Below, piece after piece: positions 1-7,662 of a stretch of 64,000 nt of DNA; within the stretch, counting starts at the first letter, position 1; each line of letters opens with the position of its first letter. The notes beneath the pieces were generated by a model that was given only the letters and a program-made list of their open reading frames with translations, ran no database searches and had not been told where the DNA came from. Source of the DNA: Plantibacter sp. VKM Ac-2880 (GTDB lineage Bacteria; Actinomycetota; Actinomycetes; Actinomycetales; Microbacteriaceae); assembly GCF_015351235.1 (NCBI RefSeq), contig NZ_JADKSJ010000002.1, positions 806,001 through 870,000 on the forward strand. The letters run 5' to 3'. The position numbers and the translations under genes were made by a program.

Positions 1-719
1 ATGATGCCGCCGCCGATGCCGCTCGCACCGCCGTTCAGGTAGACGAGGTCGTCGATGCCCCGGCCGGCGCCGAAGGTCCGCTCCGCGCGGGCGCCGAGAC
101 TCGCGTCGTTCGCGGCGAACACCGCCCGCCCGGTCGCGGCACGCAGCCGTTCGACGAGGGGTTCGTCGACCCAGCCGAGGTGCGGTGCGAGTCGGACGAC
201 CCCGTCGGCGTCGCGCACGAGTCCGGGGACCGCGAGCCCGATCCCGCCGCCGCCCTGCGCGTCGTCGGGCAGGCGTGCGGCCAGCTCGGCGACCAGCTCC
301 GCGATGATCGCCGTCGCCTCGCCTGCCGTCGGGCTCGTGTCGACGTCGCGACGCACGCGCTCGACGACCTCGCCTCCGAGCCGGACGGCCGCGACGGTGA
401 TCGCGTCGAGTTCCGGGTTCGCCGCGAAGGCGACGGCTCGGGGACCGGCCGAGACGAGCGGCGACGGGCGACCGACGCCCTGCCCGCCGACCGGTACCGA
501 CTCCGTGACGACGCCCGACACTGCGAGTTCCGCGACGAGCGCCGCGACCGTCGAGCGGTTGAGCCCGGTCGCCCGCGTGAGTGCGGACCGCGACTGCACC
601 CCGCCCTGGTGGACGAGTTCGACGATCCGTCCGAGGTTGCGACGGCGCACCGAGTCGAGTCCGCTCCCCGCGCCGGACCCACCCGTCGGAGTCGCCCCGG
701 CCGTCGTCGCCTCACCCAC
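1..719 (-). CDS. ROK-family transcriptional regulator (3' end outside window)
   Basis: Repressor of the ROK (NagC/XylR-type) family; only about 239 N-terminal residues lie in the window. A winged helix-turn-helix (about residues 22-75, with SRSALTRATGLNRSTV) is followed by the start of the ROK domain, with GLAVPGLV and FAANDASLGARAE (conserved Asn-Asp) and then LNGGASGIGGGI at the cut. ROK repressors usually bind DNA near sugar genes and release on binding a sugar or sugar phosphate. The GTG start at 719 was chosen because AGAGG lies 7 nt upstream. Its target is unknown because the downstream neighbour is not visible. Family call is firm; ligand unknown. Confidence 0.88.
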   Translation of the reverse strand, partial: MGEATTAGATPTGGSGAGSGLDSVRRRNLGRIVELVHQGGVQSRSALTRATGLNRSTVAALVAELAVSGVVTESVPVGGQGVGRPSPLVSAGPRAVAFAANPELDAITVAAVRLGGEVVERVRRDVDTSPTAGEATAIIAELVAELAARLPDDAQGGGGIGLAVPGLVRDADGVVRLAPHLGWVDEPLVERLRAATGRAVFAANDASLGARAERTFGAGRGIDDLVYLNGGASGIGGGI

Positions 720-815
720 ACGCCCACCTCTGCTCGATCCCTCCAGTGTCCCCTACCGGCGCGTCCGCCGGCACCTGCGCGCGCGAACGCCCGGCACGGA
801 TGGTTGACTGGACGG

Positions 816-1250
816 ATGCCCACCGCCTGGACGCTCCGATCAGCCACCCTCGACGATGCGGCGTGGATGGCCGAGCTGCGCGCCGTCGTGATGCGGCCCG
901 ACCTCGAGCGCCTCGGCCGCTACGACGAGACCCGCGTGCGTCGACGGTTCCTCGACGCGTACCGGCCGGAGCACACTTCGGTGATCGTCGTCGACGGCGT
1001 CGCGGCCGGGTTGTTCGCGGTCCGCGTGGAGCCCGAGGAACGGTGGCTGGAACACTTCTACCTGGCCCCCGAGCACCAGGGAGCCGGCCTCGGTACCGCG
1101 GTCCTCACGCAGGTGCTGCGCGACGGCGACCCTCGCCCGTTCCGCCTGAACGTGCTCCATGGCAGCCCGGCCCGTCGCCTCTACGAACGCCACGGCTTCA
1201 CCCTCGAACGCGAGGACGACGTCGACGTGTGGATGGTCCGCCGGGGCTGA
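816..1250 (+). CDS. GNAT-family N-acetyltransferase
   Basis: A 144-residue single-domain GNAT protein. Acetyl-CoA binding motif A is visible as YLAPEHQGAGLGTAVL (Q/RxxGxG/A type), and the C-terminal LYERHGF motif is the usual GNAT beta6-beta7 signature. The substrate cannot be read from sequence; such small proteins acetylate amines of metabolites, antibiotics or protein termini. ATG at 816 is the first in-frame Met before the RSATLDDA N-terminal strand typical of the family; upstream in-frame codons belong to the antisense of the ROK gene. It is divergent from the ROK regulator and convergent with the next gene. Confidence 0.85.
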   Translation: MPTAWTLRSATLDDAAWMAELRAVVMRPDLERLGRYDETRVRRRFLDAYRPEHTSVIVVDGVAAGLFAVRVEPEERWLEHFYLAPEHQGAGLGTAVLTQVLRDGDPRPFRLNVLHGSPARRLYERHGFTLEREDDVDVWMVRRG

Positions 1251-1260
1251 CCACCGCGCG

Positions 1261-1343
1261 GCGCGGCAGCAGGAGATCGGCACCACAGCAGGACGTCACG
1301 GCGCTGAGGGTTCCGCCGCCACGCGGATCTCCCGCTGCCGCGC
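1261..1343. repeat. 83-bp palindromic intergenic element
   Basis: Arms of 18 bp, GCGCGGCAGCAGGAGATC at 1261-1278 and GATCTCCCGCTGCCGCGC at 1326-1343, pair at 17 of 18 positions around a 47-nt interior. It fills the gap between two convergent genes, so it could terminate both transcripts. Size and the GCAGCAGGAG core resemble the 79-bp elements near 38 kb, so it may be a degenerate relative; that link is inference. Confidence 0.6.
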
Positions 1344-1357
1344 GACCGCGGAGCAGC

Positions 1358-1969
1358 TCAGGCGGGTTGGCGGACCGTCGTGACGATGTCGACGAGATGT
1401 GGGTCGGCGGGGGCCGAACCGAAACCGAACCGCACGGGCGGGGCGAGCGGCGCGAGGGTTCCGAGGTCTGAGCCCGACCAGCTCGCCGTCGCCGCGGTGA
1501 TGCGGCGAGCGCCGGTCACCCCGTAGTACTCACGTCGTCCGTTGCCGGCAGAGCCAGCCGTGCGTGCGCCGGGTTGCAGCACCCGGGCGACAGGGTCGAT
1601 CGTCTGCAGCCAGAGCGGGTTGACCGCGAGCGGCTTGGGGACCGCGCGGAGTGCCCGCCCGAGGGGAGAACTGCCGCCGATCCGCAGGGTCGTGTCGAGT
1701 GGGCCACCCACGAACCGGAGGCCGGTGGGGAGGCGCGTCCACCCGACCGTGCCGATCTCGATGTCGTCGAAGGTGTAGGTGGTGGCGATGAAGTCGGCGA
1801 TCTCCTGCGTGGGTGCGAGGAGGAGCCGCTTGCCTCGGGAGTCCTCGATCATCGCGTCGGCGAAGGAGCCGAAAGGTGACGTCGACCAGAGCCCGAGGAC
1901 GATGCGGACGCCGCCCGTGGTGCCGTAGCCGGCGATCCTCCCGGAGAAGCGCAGGTCGGTTGCGGGCAT
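1358..1969 (-). CDS. conserved hypothetical protein
   Basis: A 203-residue protein I do not recognise at family level. It starts MPATDLRFSGRIAGYGTT, has no signal peptide or transmembrane segment, and is probably cytoplasmic and beta-rich, with repeated hydrophobic strand-like stretches such as VRIVLGLWS, LLLAPTQEIADFIATTY and IEIGTVGWTRL. The ATG at 1969 is the first Met in a frame that shows normal third-position GC; the extension upstream would run through the repeat-bearing intergenic sequence. It is divergent from the phosphodiesterase gene and convergent with the GNAT gene, so context gives no functional clue. Confidence 0.65.
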   Translation of the reverse strand: MPATDLRFSGRIAGYGTTGGVRIVLGLWSTSPFGSFADAMIEDSRGKRLLLAPTQEIADFIATTYTFDDIEIGTVGWTRLPTGLRFVGGPLDTTLRIGGSSPLGRALRAVPKPLAVNPLWLQTIDPVARVLQPGARTAGSAGNGRREYYGVTGARRITAATASWSGSDLGTLAPLAPPVRFGFGSAPADPHLVDIVTTVRQPA

Positions 1970-2141
1970 GCGGACCACTGTAGTCCGCCCGTCTGGGTAC
2001 GGGCTCGGTTCGGCGCCTGAGCCGGTCGACGGGTGGCGGACCGAGCCCGGCACGGTGGTCGGTGTGGGTCCCTGAGCCGGTCGACGGGCGCAGGAGCACC
2101 ACCCGGTTGACGCGGCCGGGACGATCCGCTTGCGTTGAGGC
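1970..2141. other. divergent intergenic region with degenerate dispersed-repeat fragments
   Basis: Two copies of GAGCCGGTCGACGGG, a degenerate form of the reverse complement of the dispersed CTTCGACAGGCTCAGGGA repeat, lie around 2020-2035 and 2072-2087. No clear promoter was identified. The region must hold promoters for the two divergent flanking genes. Confidence 0.5.
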
Positions 2142-2645
2142 ATGCCGACCTCGCTCCTGCTCATCTCCGACACCCACCTGCCGAAGCGCGCGAAGGCCCT
2201 GCCCGACGCCGTGTGGGCCGCGGTCGACGCGGCCGATCTCGTCGTCCACGCGGGCGACTGGGTCGACGAGGCGACGCTCGACGCCCTCGAGGAGCGCGCC
2301 ACCCGCCTCGTCGGCGTCTTCGGCAACAACGATGGGCCGGAGCTGCGCGCTCGCCTCCCCGAGGTCGCACGGTTCGAGGTCGACGGGGTCCGCTTCGCCG
2401 TCGTCCACGAGACCGGTGCAGCCACCGGACGCGAACGGCGCGCCGACGAGGCCTACCCCGACACCGACGTGCTCGTCTTCGGGCACAGCCACATCCCCTG
2501 GGACACCGTCTCCCCCGCCGGGCTCCGGCTGCTCAACCCCGGCTCGCCGACGGACCGCCGTCGTCAGCCGCAGTGCACGATGATGACCGCGCGGGTGGCG
2601 GACGGTGCGCTCGCGGACGTCATGGTCGTGCCCGTGGCCCGCTGA
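2142..2645 (+). CDS. YfcE/MJ0936-type metallophosphoesterase
   Basis: A 167-residue calcineurin-like phosphodiesterase of the YfcE/MJ0936 group, which hydrolyses phosphodiesters with a di-metal centre. All motifs are visible in order: ISDTHLP (D-x-H), HAGD, GNND, the single His in VVHETG, and GHSHIP near residue 115. Length equals the family norm (about 160-180). It is predicted to be cytoplasmic with no signal peptide. ATG at 2142 directly precedes the first beta strand (MPTSLLLISDTH). The physiological substrate is not known for this family. Confidence 0.9.
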   Translation: MPTSLLLISDTHLPKRAKALPDAVWAAVDAADLVVHAGDWVDEATLDALEERATRLVGVFGNNDGPELRARLPEVARFEVDGVRFAVVHETGAATGRERRADEAYPDTDVLVFGHSHIPWDTVSPAGLRLLNPGSPTDRRRQPQCTMMTARVADGALADVMVVPVAR

Positions 2646-2652
2646 GGCGGGA

Positions 2653-3291
2653 TCAGCCGCAGTACTCGCTGTCGATCTTCGCTTCGTCACGCACGACGAT
2701 CGCGTCCACGACGTCGTCCATCACGGAGAAGTTGATCCAGTGCCCGGCGTCGTCGGTGACGGCGGAGAAGACGGCGTACTTGCCCTGCTGCTCGGTGAGC
2801 GTCGGGTAGGCGGCCCGGAGCTCCTCGAGGGTCGAGCCGACGCCGACACCCGCATCCGTCTCCGGCGACGACGCGGCGACGGCGGCCGGTCCGCTCCACG
2901 CCTGCAGCACGATCTGGCCGACCACGCCCGTGTCCTGCGGATCGGGCAGCCACACCGACGGCAGGCCTTCGGCGGCGTAGGCGGTGACCCACGGGCAGGC
3001 CTCCTGGGTCGCCACGGTGAACGCGGTCATGAGCGACGCCGTCCCGAGGATCGGGGCGCCGAGCTCGACCGGTCCGACGCCGGTGAAGTCGACGGTCCAG
3101 GACGACGGGTCCGCGAGATCGGGGCCCGTGCGCGTCGGTGTGGGTGTGGCGGTCGGCGTGACCGTCACGGTCTCGGTCGGCCCTGTCGTCGAGGCTCCGG
3201 CACCGCTCGAGCAGCCGGCCAGGGCCAGGGCTGCAGCGATCGCCAGGACGGTGACGACCGGTCGTCGGCGTGCTCGCGTGAACGACATCAT
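2653..3291 (-). CDS. putative lipoprotein of unknown function
   Basis: A 212-residue secreted lipoprotein. The N-terminus has a basic n-region (RARRR), a hydrophobic h-region and the lipobox LALAGC, so Cys at about residue 27 should be lipidated. A Thr/Pro-rich linker (about residues 33-55) follows, then a roughly 150-residue globular domain ending in a Cys-containing EYCG. The domain is not recognised. Two consecutive ATG codons start the frame; GGGGGA just upstream fits the second ATG better. It is convergent with the phosphodiesterase gene (7 bp apart) and its upstream region abuts the 45-bp repeat array. Confidence 0.8.
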   Translation of the reverse strand: MMSFTRARRRPVVTVLAIAAALALAGCSSGAGASTTGPTETVTVTPTATPTPTRTGPDLADPSSWTVDFTGVGPVELGAPILGTASLMTAFTVATQEACPWVTAYAAEGLPSVWLPDPQDTGVVGQIVLQAWSGPAAVAASSPETDAGVGVGSTLEELRAAYPTLTEQQGKYAVFSAVTDDAGHWINFSVMDDVVDAIVVRDEAKIDSEYCG

Positions 3292-3349
3292 TCCCCCGAA
3301 TATGTGCTCGGATCAGCGCATCCTCGCACAAGCCCCGGTCCCCGAGCCG

Positions 3350-3909
3350 CCCTTCGACAGGCTCAGGGACCGAGGTGATGGGTTCCTGGGACCGCCCTTC
3401 GACAAGCTCAGGGACCGGAGTGACGGGTTCCTGGGACCGCCCTTCGACAGGCTCAGGGACCGAGGTGACGGGCTCCTGGGACCGCCCTTCGACAGGCTCA
3501 GGGACCGAGGTGACGGGCTCCTGGGACCGCCCTTCGACAAGCTCAGGGACCGGAGTGACGGGTTCCCGGGATCGCCCTTCGACAAGCTCAGGGACCGGAG
3601 TGACGGGTTCCCGGGACCGCCCTTCGACAGGCTCAGGGACCGAGGTGGTGGGTTCCCGGGACCGCCCTTCGACAAGCGCAGGGACCGGAGTGACGGGTTC
3701 CCGGGACCGCCCTTCGACAGGCTCAGGGACCGGAGTGACGGGTTCCCGGGACCGCCCTTCGACAGGCTCAGGGACCGAGGTGGTGGGTTCCCGGGACCGC
3801 CCTTCGACAAGCGCAGGGACCGGAGTGACGGGTTCCCGGGACCGCCCTTCGACAGGCTCAGGGACCGGAGTGGTGGACTCAGGGACCGGGGTGGTGGACT
3901 CAGGGACCA
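3350..3909. repeat. 45-bp tandem array (12 units) plus 21-bp tail units
   Basis: Twelve contiguous units start every 45 bp from 3350 to 3845. Each begins CCCTTCGACA(G/A)GC and contains CTCAGGGACC, then a variable GAGGTGACGGGTTCCTGGGA-like segment. Units differ by a few bases, with types that recur in blocks. After 3857 the period drops to 21 bp (CTCAGGGACC at 3857, 3878, 3899). There are no unique spacers, so it is not CRISPR. It lies between the 3' end of a dehydrogenase gene and the lipoprotein promoter region. The core is the dispersed repeat also seen at 14.4-14.8 kb and 35.8 kb. Confidence 0.95.
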
Positions 3910-3913
3910 GGCG

Positions 3914-5020
3914 TCAGCCGACGGCGACCGTCTGCTGCACGGGTGCCGGGCGCTCCACGGTGCTCGTCAGCTCCACGACCCGGTGCTCACGACCGGCGAC
4001 GATGATCGCCTCCATGATCTCCAGCACGTGGAACGCGAGCTCCCCCGAGGCGCGATGCGGCCGGTCCTGCTCGATCGCCTCGGCGAGGTCCGACAGCCCG
4101 ACCCCACGTCCGGCGTCGACGAAGCCGGCGCTGTCGGGCACGGCACGCCAGGTGCGGTCGTCCGCAGTCGAGATCTCCACGGGATCGGAGAACCGGTTCG
4201 GGTCGGGCACCGCGACGGTCCCCGCGGTGCCGTACACCTCGAACAGCGGCACCCGGCTGGCCCACACCTCGAAGGACACGGTCACCGTCGAGACGACGCC
4301 GTTCGCGTGCTCGAGGATCGCCGTCACGTGGGTGTCGACCTCCTCATGCACCGGGATCGGCGTGCCGGCGAGCGCACCCGTCGCCACCGTCCGCTCCCGG
4401 TCCGACCGCGCGACCGCGCCCGACACCCGCACGACGGGACCGAAGAACGACACGAGGCTCGTCAGGTAGTACGGCCCCATGTCGAGCAGCGGCCCGCCGC
4501 CCGGCTGGTAGTAGAACGCGGGCGCCGGGTGCCACAGCTCGTGACCCGGCGCACTCCACGCCACCGCCGCCGCGATCGGCCGACCGATGGCGCCGGCGTC
4601 GAGCATGGCGAGCGCCGTCTGGACACCGGACCCGAGGACGGTGTCGGGCGCACTGCCGACCCGCAGCCCCTTCGCCTGCGCGAGCTCGAGCACCGGTCGT
4701 GCCTCGGCGGTGGAGAGTGCGAGCGGCTTCTCGCCGTAGACGTGCTTCCCCGCCTCCAGCGCTCGGCGGGCGACCTCCGCGTGGGCTGCCGGGATGGTGA
4801 GGTTCAGGACGACGTCGACCTCAGGGTCGGCGAGCAACTCGTCGACGCTCGACGACCGGATCCCCTGTTCGGCAGCGACCTCGGCGGCCCGTGCGAGGTC
4901 GAGGTCGGCGACGACGACGAGCCGGAGGTTCGGCAACTTGGGGAACTCGGCGAAGTACTGGCGCGAGATGTTGCCGACCCCGATGACGCCGACCCGGAGG
5001 ACCGATCCCCCGGTGGTCAC
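3914..5020 (-). CDS. Gfo/Idh/MocA-family dehydrogenase (ThuB-like position)
   Basis: NAD(P)-dependent sugar or polyol dehydrogenase of 368 residues. The Rossmann fold shows RVGVIGVGNISRQY (GxGxxS/A) at the N-terminus and the catalytic-site Lys in GEKPLA near residue 97; the C-terminal alpha/beta domain follows (WHPAPAFYYQPGGG, DMGPYYLT). It follows thuA-like by 11 bp and is last in an ABC-sugar operon, the same pairing as ThuA/ThuB of the rhizobial trehalose operon, whose dehydrogenase is associated with 3-keto-sugar formation. Start GTG at 5020 gives the canonical Rossmann start but has only a weak ribosome site. Substrate is inferred, not visible. Confidence 0.85.
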   Translation of the reverse strand: MTTGGSVLRVGVIGVGNISRQYFAEFPKLPNLRLVVVADLDLARAAEVAAEQGIRSSSVDELLADPEVDVVLNLTIPAAHAEVARRALEAGKHVYGEKPLALSTAEARPVLELAQAKGLRVGSAPDTVLGSGVQTALAMLDAGAIGRPIAAAVAWSAPGHELWHPAPAFYYQPGGGPLLDMGPYYLTSLVSFFGPVVRVSGAVARSDRERTVATGALAGTPIPVHEEVDTHVTAILEHANGVVSTVTVSFEVWASRVPLFEVYGTAGTVAVPDPNRFSDPVEISTADDRTWRAVPDSAGFVDAGRGVGLSDLAEAIEQDRPHRASGELAFHVLEIMEAIIVAGREHRVVELTSTVERPAPVQQTVAVG

Positions 5021-5031
5021 GGACGTGTCGT

Positions 5032-5727
5032 TCAGCGCGCTGCCCACAGCAGTCCCCGTTCGATGATGGTGCGGACGTTCGGATCTTCGACGATCTCGAT
5101 GCGGTGGCCGGGCGCGGACACGAAGATCCGGCCCTTCCCCCACTGGCGCGTCCAGATCGCGGGAGCCGTGACGGGACGGTTCCACGCGTCCCACGGCCGT
5201 ACCTCTTGCGTCGTCGTCGCGAGGACGTCGTTGTACTCGTCGCTGAGCACCCAGTACTGCTCGGTGACGAGGTCGAAGTCCTCGATTCCCTCGGTGATCG
5301 GGTGCTGCCTGCCGTACTCGGTGATGTGCACGGTGTACGGGATGTAGTTGTCGGACTGCTCGCCCGTGCGCTCCGCCGGATCCTTCCCGGCGTGGTGCGC
5401 GAACTGCCCGCCGATCATGTGGAGGTAGTCGGCGTTGTTCCGGTACGAGTCCGCGATCCCGCCGTGCCAGCCGGCCATCCCCGTGCCGTTCAGGACGGCG
5501 CGCTGGAGGCCGGCGAACTCCTCGGGCTCGATGGTGTTCATGGTGTTGATCTGGACGATGAGGTCGACGGTGTCGAGGTAGTCCGCATCGGTGTAGACGG
5601 CGGTCCCGTCCTCGACGCGCACGGTGAACCCGTTCGCCTCCAGGAAGGGGATGAAGGCCGCGGTGGTCTCGACGGGCATGTGCCCGTCCCAACCGCCTCG
5701 GACCACGAGCGCCTGCTTGTCAGTCAT
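5032..5727 (-). CDS. ThuA-domain protein
   Basis: A 231-residue ThuA (trehalose utilisation) domain protein with the glutamine-amidotransferase-like flavodoxin-like fold. Typical segments are visible: ALVVRGGWDGH at the start, GMAGWHGGIADSY (conserved Trp-His-Gly-Gly), MIGGQFAHHAG, HPITEGI and PWDAWNRPVTAPAIWTRQWGKGRIF. The exact reaction of this family is not settled; it accompanies 3-keto-sugar metabolism and Gfo/Idh dehydrogenases. GAGAGGAA sits 6 nt before the ATG. It lies 48 bp after the permease gene and 11 bp before the dehydrogenase, so one operon is likely. Confidence 0.9.
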   Translation of the reverse strand: MTDKQALVVRGGWDGHMPVETTAAFIPFLEANGFTVRVEDGTAVYTDADYLDTVDLIVQINTMNTIEPEEFAGLQRAVLNGTGMAGWHGGIADSYRNNADYLHMIGGQFAHHAGKDPAERTGEQSDNYIPYTVHITEYGRQHPITEGIEDFDLVTEQYWVLSDEYNDVLATTTQEVRPWDAWNRPVTAPAIWTRQWGKGRIFVSAPGHRIEIVEDPNVRTIIERGLLWAAR

Positions 5728-5775
5728 GTATTCCTCTCGGGGGATATGTCGGATTCGGTGTCGGTCGACCGGGCG

Positions 5776-6729
5776 TCACTTGCTGAAGCCGGCGGTCATG
5801 CCGCTGATCAGCTGCCGTCTGCCGAACAGGTACAGGATGAAGATGGGGAGCGTCGACAGCACCACGGCGGCGAGCACCGCCGGGACGTTCACGCTGAACG
5901 AGCCCTGGAACGTCCACAGCGACAGCGGCAGCACCCGATTGCTCGGCGACTGCGTCAGCACGAGCGGGAACAGGAAGCCGTTCCACACGTTGAGCGCGTT
6001 GTAGAGCGCCACGGTGACGATCGCGGGGCGGGCCAGCGGGAGCACGAGTGACACGAGGGTGCGCCAGCTCGACGCACCGTCCACCGTCATCGACTCGAAC
6101 AGTTCTTTCGGGATGTCCCGGATGAAGTTCGAGAGGATGAGGACGGTCACCGGCACCGCGAACCCGATGGAGGGCAGGATGAGCGCCAGGAGGGTGTCGT
6201 AGAGTCCCGCCTTACTGAGCATGTAGAACAACGGGATGATCGTCGCCTGCAACGGGATCGCGAGCCCCAGCAGGAAGAACGAGAACGCTCCCCGCGTGAA
6301 CCGCGAGTTGGTGCGCACGATCGCGTACGAGGCCATGAGGCAGACGAACACGGTGACCGCGACACTCGCGACGGTGATGATGACACTGTTCCCGAGGTAC
6401 AGGAAGAAGTCGCTCTGCAGGACGAGGGCGTAGCCGTCGAGGGTCGGATCGGTCGGTGGGATGAGCTGATTGCTCGAGAAGAACCCGGCCTGCGGACGCA
6501 CACTCGTGATGACGATGTAGTAGATCGGCAGCACGATGATGAGCAGCCAGATCCAGGCACCGATGCCGCCGAGGATGTTCGGTTTCCGTCGGGCGCCGCG
6601 AGGACGCCGTCCCCTGGTCTCGTGCTCGGCCGGACGGCCGCGTCGTGAACCGGCGGTGGAGACGCTGACGGTGTCGAGGCTCCCCGTCGGCAGGGCGCCG
6701 GGCTTCGTGAGTGGGTTGGTGGCTGACAT
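5776..6729 (-). CDS. carbohydrate ABC transporter permease (MalG type)
   Basis: Inner-membrane permease of 317 residues with six predicted transmembrane segments after a basic, low-complexity cytoplasmic N-terminus (about 50 residues, longer than usual). The EAA loop for ATPase contact is visible as ELFESMTVDGASSWRTLVSLVLP. Its ATG overlaps the preceding permease stop by one base (TGATG), so translation is coupled. It forms a heteromeric pore with the next-listed permease. No ATPase gene is in this operon. Confidence 0.93.
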   Translation of the reverse strand: MSATNPLTKPGALPTGSLDTVSVSTAGSRRGRPAEHETRGRRPRGARRKPNILGGIGAWIWLLIIVLPIYYIVITSVRPQAGFFSSNQLIPPTDPTLDGYALVLQSDFFLYLGNSVIITVASVAVTVFVCLMASYAIVRTNSRFTRGAFSFFLLGLAIPLQATIIPLFYMLSKAGLYDTLLALILPSIGFAVPVTVLILSNFIRDIPKELFESMTVDGASSWRTLVSLVLPLARPAIVTVALYNALNVWNGFLFPLVLTQSPSNRVLPLSLWTFQGSFSVNVPAVLAAVVLSTLPIFILYLFGRRQLISGMTAGFSK

Positions 6730-7655
6730 CAGAGGCCCTCCTGCTGACTGTCCATCTTGGCGAAACCGCTCAGCTTGGTGAGGAGCAGCGCGATGGCGAG
6801 ACCGATGACGGCCAGGATGATCGCCATGACACTCGCCTGCCCGAACTGGCTCGCGGAGAAGCCCGTCACGTACATGAGGATCGGGAGGATGCGGGTGCCG
6901 GCGCTCGGGACCCCGCCCGTGAGCACGAAGATCACGTCGAAGTAGGTGAGCGAACCGATAATCATGAGCGTCGACGACGTCACGAGCGTGTACCGCAGCT
7001 GCGGGAGCGTGATGTGGAAGAACTGCTTGATCGTGCCGGCCCCGTCGATCTCCGCCGCCTCGTAGAGCGACGCGGGGATCTGCCGGACACCGCCCTGGAA
7101 GAGGAGCGTGTGGAACGGCACGAACTGCCACGCGATGATGAAGATCACCACGAAGAGCACGAGCTGCTGGTTGCCGAGCCAGTCCTGCTTGAGGAACGGG
7201 ATGCCGAGCGACGCCGACAGGCCGAAGTTCGGGTCGAGGATCGCCTTGAACGCGATGGCGGTCGCGGCGGAGGACAGCAGGAGCGGCAGGAAGAAGATCG
7301 CGCCGAGCACCGCCCGGTTGCGCTGCTTCCCCGCCGTCCACGTGCCGAGCAGCAGGCTGATGGGCGTCTGGACGACCCAGGAGATCACGATGACCTTGAG
7401 CGTCAGGACGAGCGCGTCGACCGCGACCGGGTCGACGAGGACGGAGGCCCAGTTGTCGAGACCGACCCACGCGGGATCCGTGATGGCGTCCCAGCGGGTG
7501 AAGCTCAGGTACAGGGCGACGATGAGCGGGATGATCGCGAAGACGAGGAAGAAGCCCAGCGCCGGCGCGACCATCCAGCCACTGGGGCCGGTGCGGCGGC
7601 GCATCGCTGCCGCCCCGGCCCCTCCGGCCCCGTGCAGTTGACGGGTTGCAGTCAT
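6729..7655 (-). CDS. carbohydrate ABC transporter permease (MalF/UgpA type)
   Basis: A 308-residue permease with six transmembrane segments (first at about residues 28-50, APALGFFLVFAIIPLIVAL) and the EAA loop SLYEAAEIDGAGTIKQFFHITLP. It starts 7 bp after the binding-protein stop and has no clear Shine-Dalgarno sequence, so it probably relies on coupling to the upstream gene. It pairs with the MalG-type permease that overlaps its stop codon. Confidence 0.93.
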   Translation of the reverse strand: MTATRQLHGAGGAGAAAMRRRTGPSGWMVAPALGFFLVFAIIPLIVALYLSFTRWDAITDPAWVGLDNWASVLVDPVAVDALVLTLKVIVISWVVQTPISLLLGTWTAGKQRNRAVLGAIFFLPLLLSSAATAIAFKAILDPNFGLSASLGIPFLKQDWLGNQQLVLFVVIFIIAWQFVPFHTLLFQGGVRQIPASLYEAAEIDGAGTIKQFFHITLPQLRYTLVTSSTLMIIGSLTYFDVIFVLTGGVPSAGTRILPILMYVTGFSASQFGQASVMAIILAVIGLAIALLLTKLSGFAKMDSQQEGL

Positions 7656-7662
7656 CGGAGGA

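Noticed and set aside
180-815. Plus-strand extension of the GNAT frame
   Set aside because: Antisense of the ROK gene; no domain, and the GNAT fold begins at 816.
3313-3810. 165-codon minus-strand frame encoding SLSKGGPGNPSLRSL repeats
   Set aside because: Pure translation of the tandem array; there is no ribosome site and the other frames are equally open.
3350-3909. Possible CRISPR array
   Set aside because: Units are contiguous, with no unique spacers and no cas genes in the window.
2984-5347. 787-codon plus-strand open frame across the repeat array and dehydrogenase gene
   Set aside because: It exists only because the 45-bp units are stop-free and the high-GC antisense of the real gene is open; the translated repeat (FDRLRDRGDGLLGPP) and the rest have no recognisable domain.
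5021-5692. N-terminal extension of the Gfo/Idh frame over the ThuA gene
   Set aside because: Same-strand shadow frame of thuA with Arg/His-rich composition; the Rossmann motif starts at the GTG at 5020.
6730-7470. N-terminal extension of the MalG-type permease frame
   Set aside because: Shadow of the MalF-type permease in another frame; ATG 6729 overlaps that gene's stop as usual for such pairs.
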